64,000 bases of DNA from Polytrichum commune (lineage: Eukaryota > Streptophyta > Polytrichopsida > Polytrichales > Polytrichaceae), in NCBI GenBank assembly GCA_950295325.1, contig OX485803.1, forward strand, positions 39,199,554 through 39,263,553. The letters run 5' to 3'. This document shows positions 36,335 to 47,084 of this stretch, piece by piece. How positions within the stretch are numbered: position 1 is the first letter of the stretch; each line of letters begins with the position of its first letter. The notes beneath the pieces were generated by a model. It made no database searches and had not been told where the DNA came from. It was given only the letters and a program-made list of their open reading frames with translations. The position numbers were made by a program, and so were the translations under genes.

Positions 36335-37095
36335 GAGAACCTTGTACGTTCACTCACATGTCATGTAGTACCAATTTATAGAGGTTATAAATTGGAGAGG
36401 AAAAACCCTATACGTTAATGCACATGGTATATAACAGAAATTTAGGAAGGCTAGAAGTCAGGAGGAGAACGCACTTAAGAGCAACTTAAGAGACGAGAAG
36501 TTGGGAGGCGAAATCATGTGCGTTAACGCACATGATTTATAAGAGCAATTTAAGAGGCGAGAAGTTGGGAGGTGAAACCCTGTACGTTAACGCACAGGGT
36601 TTATAAGAGCAACTTAGGAAGGCCAAAGTTGGGAAGAGAAACACTGTGCGTTAACGCACAGGGTTTATAAGCACAACTTAGGAAGGCCAAAGTTGGGAGG
36701 AGAAACCCTGTGCGTTAACGCATAGGGTTTGTAAGAGCAACTTAATAAGGCGAAAAGTTGGGAGAAAAAACCCTGTGCGTTAACGCACAGGGTTTATAAG
36801 AGCAACTTAGAAGGCAAAAAGTTGGAAGGCGAAACCCTGTGCGTTAACGCACAGGGTTTATAAGAGCAACTTAGGAGACAAAAAATTGGAAGGCGAAATC
36901 CTGTGCGTTAACGCACATGGTTTATAAGCGCAACTTAGGAAGGCCAAAGTTGGGAGGAGAAACCCTGTGCATTAACGCACAGGGTTTATAAGCGCAACTT
37001 AGGAAGCCCAAAGTTGGGAGGAGAAACCTTGTGCGTTAACGTACATGGTTTGTAAGCGCAACTTAGGAAGGCCAAAGTTGGGAGGTAAAACGACT
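36335..37095. repeat. Tandem palindrome array A (GTGCGTTAACGCAC core), about 11 units, intron 1
   Basis: Unit of about 64 bp: palindrome CCCT-GTGCGTTAACGCAC-AGGG, then TTTATAAGAGCAACTTAGGA and AGGCCAAAGTTGGGAGG. Cores are spaced about 64 bp apart from 36527 to 37035; the first two or three units (36340-36470) are worn. The palindrome centre is often perfect while linkers vary, as if the palindrome were the maintained part. Confidence 0.92.
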
Positions 37096-37504
37096 AGGAG
37101 AGCCTAAAATTAAAACAAATATCTATTGTATGAATTTAAATCGATGTTCAGAACATAGGAGCAAAAAAACTATTCAAAACGAGGTTAGAATGCAAGAAAT
37201 GACAAATATGACTACTCAAGTATTCATGCAATACGTTATAGGAGCTAGAAAATGACACAAAATAGCATAAATTTTTTTTTGCCCCGAAATCCAAAATTTA
37301 CGAGGTGGCCCAAAACAAGGAAATAGATAGAAGAATGAGAAAAGAAAATCATTTCAAACCAAAACAAAATATCAGAAGAATTTGTAGCTACGGAGATTTA
37401 GATAATATAGCATATTTTTGTTTTTTTTTTTATCCCATTAGCATTTTTTTCCAGATTTGACAAGTTTTGGCAAATCTACGAATTCCAGACCCTCAAATTC
37501 ACGT

Positions 37505-37735
37505 CTCGGCCCTGTGCGTTAACGCACAGGGTCTATGTGCTAACGCACAGGCCTTATGTGCTAACGCACAAGGTGTATGCGGTAACGCATAGTGGCTAGA
37601 AAGTTGCCAGCGCAGACCCTGTGCGTTAACGCATAGGGTCTACTTGCCTAGCTAGAGGCTTCGCAAAGTTGGGCAAGTAGACCCTGTGCGTTAACGCACA
37701 GGGTCTGCGCTGGCAAATTTCTAGCGGCTATGCGG
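37505..37735. repeat. Palindrome array B with 52-bp inverted repeat, intron 1
   Basis: Six more copies of the GTTAAC-type core (two of them GCTAAC, one GGTAAC). The last two lie in a larger inverted repeat: 37596-37647 and 37673-37724 are reverse complements with about three mismatches and a 25-bp loop, each containing a whole palindrome. This would extrude as a cruciform of nested hairpins. Confidence 0.9.
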
Positions 37736-37937
37736 GGCCACGAAGAGCCATGCTAAATATGGCTGCAGGGACAAGTAGTATAAATTGTCACAACCCCAAA
37801 GCATTTAGTCTTTTTTGTCTCCTCTGTCGGACCTGAGCTCATCGCTGCAAGCTCTCTCATCAACAGGTGCAGTACAAGGTTTGTTGGCACTTTCGTGGTG
37901 ACTGGGTAATTGCGCATAATCAGGCGTAAATTACGGA

Positions 37938-38090
37938 CAGTTTGGATCGGCCGACCCAAATTGTGTGCCTAGTTTGGGTCGATCGATCCAAACTGTGTGC
38001 CTAATTTGGGTCGGCTGACCCAAACTGTGAGCCTAGTTTGGGTCGGTCGACCCAAACTGTGAGCAGGGTTTGGGTCGTTCAACCCAAACC
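37938..38090. repeat. Tandem palindrome array C (GTTTGGGTCG half-site), 5 units, intron 1
   Basis: Five units of about 32 bp with half-sites GTTTGGGTCG / CGACCCAAAC and the linker TGTGTGCCTA or TGTGAGCCTA. Same palindrome as array D in the transposase intron. Confidence 0.92.
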
Positions 38091-38237
38091 TCGCGTCCAA
38101 CTTTGTTAGACCTGTAGTTGGACGCACAGGGTCTGGCCTTGTAGTTTTGGGGTGAGCGGCCACCCTAATCGTACAATATTTGAAGGTGCAAATGACTGTG
38201 TCTAGAATAATTTTTGTCATTCTTCCCTGTGTTCGTG

Positions 38238-38292
38238 GTATTCTGTTGTTATTGTTGTTGTTATTGTTGTTGTTATTGCTGTTGTTTTTGTA
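38238..38292. repeat. TTGTTA/TTG microsatellite in intron 1
   Basis: TTGTTATTGTTGTTGTTATT-type repeat. Confidence 0.9.
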
Positions 38293-38556
38293 ATGTTATT
38301 GCTAATGTGTTGCTACTGGTTTTGAAATATTTATGAAACTTATTTCATTTGTTTTAGGACCAATCAATGGATTTGAAAAGAACGACTCTTATTTCTACTG
38401 ATGATGATTCCACAATGCATTCAACTCAAGATCGTCCATCTCAATAAGTTCATCATCATCAGAACATATCATCAAATCTTCATAATAAAAAAAAGAAAAA
38501 AATAAATGAATCCCTCGATGATTTTGACTCGGATGAAGATAATGATGGTGACAATA

Positions 38557-39529
38557 TGTCGCAACCCTTGCTAGGTCCTTTAATAATCTTGCCAATTTTC
38601 AATTCTAGCAAAGGTTACGAGTCGCTAACCCTTCGCATTCCGCCATGCTAATGGATAGCTCCTCTTACCTCGGACCAATAGTTCATAGGAGGGAACCAAC
38701 CCTCCTACTTTGCTTTCGGGACTCACCCCTTAATCGGTAACCCATTTCCCCAATGTGGACTTCCATCCATGGAAGTCCAATCCTATGTTGATCATCGCGT
38801 TGCCGGAGCAACACTACAACAACCCGAACCATACTAGGCAACTATGGCCTCACAATAGGCCAAAGCCCATGGAGGCCTTGCCGTTCGGCCTCGGGTGGGT
38901 GAGGCCACACCACCTCACCCATATAAGCCTCTAGGACTCTACGCGGGGCCCCTACCCCACCGTCAACCAACCTCTTGTCTCTCTACCAAGAGTTGGGGCC
39001 AAGTGGACATTTTCCCTTAGCCGCTGGGCCTAGAAGCCCCCAGCAGCTTCAGACCATTATAACTTCCTTGTATGATGTCTGATTCCAGCAACCAACCACT
39101 CCATCTTTATCTACGCTTCACGTAGATGCCGATGGACTCCTCACTTGCCCCATTCGGGCAAGTGGTGAGGAAGTTATGCCTGTTTGAACCTTGGCAGTCC
39201 CGGGAATCACTCCCAGGCACTGCTGTAGCAGGGCGCTGTCCCGGGACAGCGCCCCACTCAAATGGCCATAACTCCTAGCTCACACCTCGGATTGAGGTGT
39301 TCTTGAGCATTCTAGGATCACCACGCCATGAGCTACGCATAGCTCATGGCCTTACCGTTGTGCCTCCTAGTCTTCGTGGATGGGAGGCGTTCCCAACGCC
39401 CGGGGACCTCATCCACACTTGGATCACTTGGGCCCTCTCACCAAAGGCGCCACAAGTCCCGGGTGTCACTCCGGGGTCCCCCTTGTGCCCATGGTGTTTC
39501 GGGCACTCCTCATGGAGAGGTGCGCGACA
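38557..39529. mobile_element. 973-bp solo-LTR-like insertion in the methyltransferase gene
   Basis: Starts TGTCGCAACC and ends GTGCGCGACA (TGTCGC/GCGACA inverted ends), flanked by a perfect 5-bp duplication, CAATA (38552-38556 and 39530-39534). Removing it plus one CAATA restores the frame across GDN|KSYQDKVW. It is clearly more GC-rich than its surroundings, with internal inverted repeats such as CTGTCCCGGGACAG. No internal coding region; the best reading is a solo LTR. Confidence 0.88.
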
Positions 39530-42500
39530 CAATAAATCTTATCAAGACAAAGTGTGGGAGCTTACGAACAAACGAAAGGTCAATTCCACTTCCACAATTT
39601 CTTCAATCCGTGCTGGACCTAATGCTCGCTTGCGTGTACCCTTATGTCGCATGGTTTCTATGCCGATTGTGCGTTCTGCTTTGAAGGGTAACATTACTAA
39701 ATTGGAGGCTGATTTTTTCAATGGTTATCGTGATGGTGACCGTGTGTTTTATATATCGGCCACCGATTCTAAGGAAAACTTTCAATTCGTGGATGATGAG
39801 GTTCGCGCATCTTGGAGCCCAAATTGGGCTCAAGCCAATGCCCTGTTTGAATCTCAATTGGATACAGATTTGTCATTGACGTCATACAAGAATAAGATAT
39901 TTTTTATATGGGATGGAAATCACAGATTTTTTGCTTGGAAAAATTATATTGACCGCGTATATACCGAAGATTATGAACGTCATGTCTTTGTGGATTCTAT
40001 CATTTTGGCGCCCCAGCCTGACGACATTCCAAGTTTGTTGACTGCTATGCATGACATCAATAAGTAATGTTCTTACCTATTTTTTTACACTTATTTCTAG
40101 TCTATATTTTGTTTCCCAAATTATATCATCATGAATCTAATCAATTTAATGTTTTTTTCAGGTCAACCGAAAATTCTCACGTATCCACCAATTTGGTACA
40201 TACTTTATATCGGATGCAAAGTATTGGCACCATGCCTTTGACTTCCTTCAGAAAGCAACTGGATCCAAAGAGTTATAAACGATGTGAGGAGAAGTCCGTC
40301 GAAACTTGGTATTCTTTGACACGACCAATTTTTTTGGATTACATGTACAGTGTAAGTTCTTCTACCATTGCTAATATGTGCCTTATGTTTATTCACCTTC
40401 ATTTTACATTACATCTATATGAACTTATAAATATTGACTTTTGTTTGATTTTTCAGCAAGAACTTGCTGAGGCTAGCGATATTGCTCTCAACCAGTACAA
40501 TGAAATTCATCCTCTTGAACGGACATCAGACGGAGTTTCAAAAGCAATGTCCGCAGCTGTCAACAAAAAACGTGCAATTTTATCTTCTAGTTTTACGAAA
40601 CAACTAGCGATTGCCGATATCAACCTTACCTCTGCTTTCCTTGAAGAAGTTAAGCACCATTGGGGTTCATTTTCGGTGCCTGAAATGCTACAAGAGAAAC
40701 TTCATCGTGTTGCTGTCAGTAATGTGGATACAGAAGTCAAAGTTGGATGGCTCAAGCTTTGGAATGACAATAGATTTGACAAAGATGCATTGCATTTCCC
40801 GAAATCGCCCCTCTCTGATTCTGCACTTGATGATTGGTTATCAAAATCTACATATTGGGCACAGTTGGAAAAAAAGACTATCGAAGAGCTTCAAAGTATT
40901 ATTTCATCTCCTCTTCAGTTGCCTGCAGATGTGCCTACTCTCTCCGAGTATATCCAAACCTGGAAGTTTGCGGCTTTCAATTCAATATTCTATCGTGAAT
41001 TCCAAAGCAGAAAAGTTAAAAAACACAACGGTTGGAATGAGCAACCTAATATTGATCTTGCTATGAAACGTGTATTATACAGATACAACCTAATCTTATT
41101 ATTTTTTTGATTTTTTTTTATTCCATTTGTCAAATTGTCATGGAATATTTGACTTACAATATTTTTGTGTGTAGGTATTTTCGATATGTTTTGATTCCAC
41201 ATAAATGCGTTATAGGGGAACCTCGTTTTTTCCCAAATTGGCGTGACACTGGTGCAGGAGATTCATGCATGTTCACTACTGAGATTTGTTTGGATTGGTC
41301 GCTCCCACACTATGAGGATTGTGGTTGGTATCTTGATTGTCCTAAGGATGCATGTCCGTCAAGTGAGAAGACAATCCGTCAGATAAATGATGCTAAAAAT
41401 GTGGATCCTCGTGATACTGCAATTTTGCAAGCACAAATTGTGCAGCTTAAACTTAGAGAGCCAGAACCAAAAGAGACAAAACATCGTTAGAGGAAACATG
41501 TTCTTGAAACCAAAATACAAGATCAATCGGAAATTTAACAACATGAAGAATTGCTTGTTCTTTCCAATGATTTGGATAAGAATCCACTTGGAGGCGAAAG
41601 TTCAAAGTCTGGGTGCGATGTATTGGAATTCCATTACTCGAGCACCTATGACGCTATTCATCGTGCGCCAAAGAATGTTTTGAGAAAAGAGTTATTCATA
41701 CTGAAAAACTTTCTCACGCTCTCTTTTGCTCGATCTACTGCTGTTAAGAACAAGTCTGAAGGGGTTGAAGTAGGCCCTCCTGAGTGGATCCAATGGCGGA
41801 CATTTTTTGAAAACGTAAGTATTATTGTTTTGGTATTTTCTGTAATGTTCTTACTTTCATTTGGATTTTATTTTGTGTCTTATATTGTGATATATTGTGG
41901 TATTTCAGTTCAAAGACAATCGCGAATTTCATGTCATGGGAAGTCCGACTCCATTTGCCGTTGACTTGGTTTTTCTGCAATTTCCCGACGGTCTTGACTT
42001 CAACCTCTCCAATAGACCTGCTGAAATTCCTCTTTGGAATAAATATGACAAGAACTGGATGGTTGCAACAATGTCCTTGTGCAAGTCCATCTTGTCTGAA
42101 GATGGCGTCCTCATAGTATTTTCTGCTATCGATATGCAAACCAAGAAGGTTTTGAATTCAACCTTACACAACGGCAACATGAAAGTTCTTAGGACTTTTA
42201 TTTGCCTCAATTCGTACATGGTGTTCAAGGATCCGGAGTCTCCAACCTACACCGTAAGTATAACATATCACAATTGTTTCTATTTAATTATTTTGGTGTT
42301 ATTTGCATTGTATATAGTTTTAACACAATTTATATTTTTTTGTAGACTCCGGCATTTATGGCTCATGTCTTGGTAAGGGATTTTACTACCACAAAATCCA
42401 CGAGACAACCAAACTCCATTTTTTTTGGCACTGGATTGAAAAGCAAAAACTTGCTTTTCAATTTTGTGGATGAAAAAAACATGCTTCTTCAAAAATCGGG

Positions 42501-43283
42501 AAGACCTTGGAGGGGGGCATATCAAAAATCGCCGCGTTTTTTTCAAGATCTTATTGAATTGTACACCATCGAATGGACGCGTTGTTGATTTGACATGTTC
42601 CACTGGAGCTTCTATCCTAGCAACACGCGCATGTGGCAGACATCTTCTTGCATTTGAGGGTGATAATGACATGTTTGAGCACATATTGAAACCGCTTTTG
42701 GAAAACGTTTTGAAAGAGGGGTCATCTAAGGAGAATATACAAGATCTCACAAAAGAAGATGATAACCTCTCAGATGAGGAGATGCTTGAATTTGAGTGTA
42801 AGTAAGTTTTAATACAATAAATTTTTATTCAATTCATTCGTTTCATTCAATTCATTGGTTCATTTTTATTTCTTCACATTATTTACATGTTTCATCGATT
42901 TGATTTCAGGAATACGATTGGAAAGAGGACATGTCTCCCGTTTTGGGCACATAGACAATTCCTACGAAGTCCAAGCCGTAGCCCGCGTCTCCCATCATAT
43001 GCCGAAAATGTTGCAATTGCAATGTTGAATCTCGAAGATTCGGATCCAAATGAAAAATCTTGCTATAGTTCCAAAATCAATTCGCAATGCAAAGGTGCTC
43101 GAATATATATAGATGACGAGGCAAAAGATAGTTTCATGTCTAGTGCTACTACTGATGAATAAATTTTTGGACTTCATGTTGTTTATCCCTCTCAACCCTC
43201 TTATTACTAAACCCTAAAATCATCATTTTTAAGGCCACAATTCCACGGTTATAGGATATTGGTGGCCCTATTACCAAAAATTT

Positions 43284-43359
43284 CATCTTCCTCACTGCTC
43301 ATAAGTTACCGCTCATCGCTCACCGCTCATTGCTCACCGCTCATAAGATAGCACTCCCC
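43284..43359 (-). repeat. Right terminal repeat of the 15-kb MULE
   Basis: Read inward on the minus strand: GGGGAGTGCTATCTTATGAG, then about six GAGCGGT/GAGCAAT heptamers, one extended by AACTTAT as at the left end. The first seven bases differ at four positions from the left end; GCTATCTTATGAGC is identical. Confidence 0.9.
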
Positions 43360-43369
43360 GTAGCCAAAG

Positions 43370-44192
43370 TGGTGTTCACCACACGACTCCTTGGTTGTAG
43401 ATTGTGGGACCAAGTAACATATGAACATAATTATCCTTTAATTCCGGGATTTCATGTTCATAGGGAGCACTCAAGCTGTGTACTTTTCAATAAAAAGCTA
43501 TAACTCATTTGAGTTTCTTAAATGTGCTCTCTTTCTTTGGAAAAAAAACCATCTTGTAGCTACATAATAATGTAATAACTATCATAATTCTTATTCCATG
43601 GCTTTCGTTTGATATTCATCCCTATTTCTATCAACAATGACATCATATGGTGAGTTTATTTTAAACTTGGATTCATAAATGGAAAGGGAAAAAAAATGGG
43701 CAAAAAAATAATTAACAAACTATCCTTGTTGGATTCTCAATTTATTTTAAAGGTTTTACCTCAAGAAATGAACTATTTATCTTTTTTCCAATATTCTCTA
43801 CAAATAAATTCTTTAACCAAAAACATAATAAGGGAATCAAGGTTATCGGTGAACATGTAGATGTATAGGTGTGGTTTTTCATAGTATGGGGGTTTCAAGT
43901 CAAGTTGTTAATTCAACATGGAGGATATCTTTGATGTTCAACCAATTCTTGTTTGTGTGTGTGGAGGAGGGGGGTAGAGTGAGGGTATCAAAATCATGGT
44001 GTGCAGCCAAGTGTGCATAATGGAGGGCTTCAAAGGAAGTTTGGACGCCCAGGTCAGAGTTGGGATGACAAAACCGGTATCTATTCATTTTGTGCACTTG
44101 GGTGGGTTGCAAAGACAATGTCACATGTGTGTGGGGAGTAGTATGTGTTGCATTGGATGGGAAATGTACTTAGTGGGCTTGAGTGGTATGAA

Positions 44193-44225
<33 letters not shown>

Positions 44226-44464
44226 GGAACCAAAGCTACCCATAATGACCAAAGATCATCCTCCACTACTCATGCCGAGCCAACTGTTCCTAGCATGGCT
44301 TAATCTCCACTTTCATTGCATGCTCCAATTAACCCTACAACAAAAGAATTCCTCTAGCTCCCCAAGTTTTATTGAAGTTGTTGGTGAACACCTGATTTTT
44401 ATTTAAGAAAAAAAGACAAAAAAAAGAAGAAGCCTACTTGAAGACATCTCCCATCTCATTGACC
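43370..44464. other. Gene-free stretch outside the MULE
   Basis: Contains a (TG)n run followed by (TA)n at about 44197-44226. No coding region seen. Confidence 0.5.
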
Positions 44465-44539
44465 ATGTTAAATATATCATATGGATGAGTATATTAATCT
44501 CATGATATATTAATCTCATCCATATGATATATTTAACAT
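44465..44539. repeat. Perfect 25-bp inverted repeat
   Basis: Arms 44465-44489 and 44515-44539 (ATGTTAAATATATCATATGG then ATGAG, and its reverse complement) are identical, with a 25-bp AT-rich loop. Small hairpin element or a recent inverted duplication. Confidence 0.9.
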
Positions 44540-44975
44540 TTTGGTGATGTATTAATTTTGGTTGAAGAAAACATCGTTTTGCTCAATCCAACATTCCAAA
44601 GAGTGCCACCATGGAGGAGGTGCCACGACCCCTTATGAATTTCCTTTTGAAAGTGGATTGTTACCGTGTCATTTCTTTACACTTACTCAAACTATTGAAA
44701 AGTAGAGATTTGCTCAATTTCTTCATAATGCGAGCTTTGGATGAAAGCTTGTCACCCGAAGTATAAACTCCCGTACATTGCAAGTTCAAGCTCTCAAGCC
44801 CAGCTCAAGTGTACCTTAAAGGGCTCCCAAGTTGGAGGTGATTGTGATTAGCTAAGGAGTGATAGAAGCCCATTGCTTTTGGGCCCACAAATCGTTCACT
44901 TACATCAACTCTCGAAGACCACGATGACTTAGTGTGACGATGTATACGGTATGGATTGAGTTCCAAGGAAATGGG

Positions 44976-45183
44976 TACACCAACTATGATATTGTTGTGT
45001 CACTTACTATTCGGAGTTACACATTCCTATATCTTTTACTATTGATGTAATTATGTTATTGTTCTATAATGTTCAAATAATTAATTCAACTTTCTCTTGG
45101 TAGAAAATGAGATATTTAATAAAAACTTATAGCGTTGGATAATCCTAAACAGTAAGTGATGCTAAATATCATATTTAGTGTAG
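44976..45183 (+). repeat. MITE family 2, 208 bp
   Basis: Starts TACACCAACTATGATATTG and ends ATATCATATTTAGTGTAG; interior TCACTTACTATTCGGAGTTA as in other members. Confidence 0.75.
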
Positions 45184-45329
45184 CTACTTCTAAGTTACCA
45201 TCATCATGTCTTCGTACCAAAGCTTGGTGTTCAAAGGTTACAGCTTTCAACTAGTTCCAAATTCATCAAGCTCTCAAATCATGTTCACTCATCGACCTCG
45301 TACTATGCTAGAGGCTTAGGACCACTTCA

Positions 45330-45610
45330 CACACAAGCCAAGGGTTGTGACCATGTATTTGTGAGGGCTCTTGATTCTCATTCAAAGGTTGTATGATGAG
45401 TTGTTATGAATCTATTATTGTTCAACTAACATGATTTGTCATGTAGGAATCCATACACACTTTTCACCCATGTTAATTTCTTTGGACCCTTAGACCTTCA
45501 CCTTCTAGTGTGAAGTGAACTTGGACGGTCTCCGCCTTTTCCACCAATGACAGATCTTAGAATGCTATGGTCATGGGCCTTCAGTCAGTGTTTGAAGTGG
45601 CCCTTATAAG
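45330..45610 (+). repeat. Dispersed repeat R2, copy 2
   Basis: Matches 16740-17075, e.g. CTCTTGATTCTCATTCAAAG and TTAGACCTTCACCTTCTAG. Confidence 0.7.
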
Positions 45611-47084
45611 GGCAGCAGGTCCACAGGAGTCGTAGAAAGAGGTGGTCGCCATGACGCGTTCATGGGATTCAAAGTCTTTTTTAAAAAGCCTGACACTCTC
45701 TACATCATCCCGGACCAACTCTAAGATGGCATCATTCTTGCTTTCGTTCTCTTTGCTCCCCCCCCCCCCCCCCCCAAAAAAAAGGTGATAACTTATAAGG
45801 TATCATGCCCTATTGGGGGGGAAATGTGAAGAATAGAAAAATAAAAATAAAAATTGAACTTTGATGACCAACGTGAATATGAGTTTGTAATTTCAATCAT
45901 GTTCAAGAGTCCCCTTGTTATTTGGTTGAGGGTATTGTTAACCGTTCGGTAGGCAGTTTCAGAAACTGGGGGTATACTCAACACCACACACACATGAATT
46001 TGACCGTAGGATTGGATTAGGACTTGCCCCATCTAATTAACAATTGTGAATCACAAAGATTGTCAATCAAAACTGGAGTTGGGATGCAAAAATTGTAGTA
46101 GTCAAAATGAAGGGTTTTCTTACTATTTGAGTGATGGCACATGTCCTCCCAAGTGTGCAAACTATAGAATGATGCTTATTTTATGAGCGCAAAGTCTAAT
46201 CTCATCGAAAGACATGTTTTTTGGATGTCCATTTTCCACTATAAGCTTTGCCACATACCATTTAAATGAGGTGTTGATTAAGAAGAATCACCACATAAAG
46301 TCCAAATACCTTGATCCTTAATGAATGTGGGGTTTCAATATACGGTCATATAAACAATATACATGGGCTTCACCAAGTTCATAAATCATATTTTTTTTAT
46401 ATTTATGTGTTTGAAACCTTATTATATACATTGTCTTCTGTAAGGGAGAAAGTAAAAATATACTCATACTAGGACATTGATGATCAAAATACAATTGTTT
46501 GTATGTGTCCAAGGGCACCCATGTTGCGTATTTGAATCTAAAACTTCAATAACATAATAATGTTTAACTTATTCAAATATTGCACTTGAAGAATAAGTTA
46601 CTTTTAGATATGTCCACTTTTGACAGTTAGCTAAAATGAACAGATGTAGCTCCAATACGATCTTTTTCTTCTTCTCTTGCTTAGAAAAGCCCAATTTGGG
46701 CCTCTTAGACACTTAGATGTCAAATAGAAAGTAGTTCCCACCGTAGCAAGCCTAGCACACATTCAAACTCTTTCCTTATAATGTAAGCCTCAATCCTTAA
46801 AGGACAAGGGAAAATTGCACACCTTAAGATGTGTTATATAAGCATTTTTCCAAGGGTTTTATTGGAACACGAGAGATGATGCGAGACACCATCAAAGGGT
46901 CACACCCACAATGTTAGAAGTCAATTTCACCATTTTTAAGTCTTAATTAGATGCTCAATATTTCTTCGTAAACACAAATCTCATTGTTTTGATGAGATGT
47001 TTGACACGATTGGCTAAATTGATACACGAGGCATAAGGGATTACCATTGATATATTCTTGTGATCAAGATTTTGGAAGTGAGAG
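45611..47084. other. Gene-free stretch
   Basis: Poly-C run of 18 followed by poly-A at 45757-45784. Otherwise nothing I can support. Confidence 0.4.

Larger units (their letters stand above)
35997..43162 (+). pseudogene. ParB/Srx-like domain fused to beta-class DNA methyltransferase-like domain, broken
   Basis: Exons: 35997-36278, 38358-38556 joined across an insert to 39535-40063, 40162-40351, 40457-41082, 41175-41814, 41909-42253, 42346-42801, 42910-43162; phases match, about 1,170 residues. Exon 1 is basic (RPKRRRRK) then acidic, a likely nuclear signal. The ParB/Srx-like motif WDGNHRFFAW is at 39909-39938. A long middle region has FRYVLIPHKC and a Cys-rich stretch. The C-terminal half has, in beta-class order, VDLVFLQFPDG (41960-41992) at the position of motif IV, YQKSPRFFQDLIELYT (motif X-like), and VVDLTCSTGAS (42584-42613, motif I) followed by GRHLLAFEGDNDMF. 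Motif IV lacks the usual (D/N/S)PP(Y/F/W). Breaks: TAA 38445, TAG 41488, TAA 41536, frameshift about 42562-42566, donor AT instead of GT at 41083, and the insert at 38557. Confidence 0.88.
28386..43359. mobile_element. 15-kb Mutator-like element with transposase and ParB-methyltransferase genes
   Basis: Flanked by a perfect 10-bp direct repeat, GTAGCCAAAG (28376-28385 and 43360-43369), within the size range made by Mutator-like transposases. The ends are inverted: both contain GCTATCTTATGAGC followed by GAGC-type heptamers. It encloses a SWIM-type MULE transposase (minus) and a ParB-like plus DNA-methyltransferase-like gene (plus), arranged back to back from a 656-bp spacer so that each gene's 3' end lies near an end of the element. 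It carries tandem palindrome arrays in introns of both genes, one SINE and two later TG...CA insertions. Both genes are broken, so it is a fossil. The size is large for a MULE but not unheard of for multi-gene members. Confidence 0.93.

Noticed and set aside
36335-37095. Possible CRISPR array
   Set aside because: Regular repeats, but the 64-bp unit is repeated as a whole with no unique spacers, and the genome is eukaryotic with introns.
39297-39534. N-terminal extension of the ParB exon as an upstream start of the gene
   Set aside because: These codons lie inside the 973-bp inserted element. After removing it the exon joins in frame to 38358-38556 and exon 1 at 35997.
42280-42750. 156-codon minus-strand open frame and similar frames around 41822-42228
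   Set aside because: Shadows of the methyltransferase exons on the other strand. Motifs and splice phases support the plus strand.
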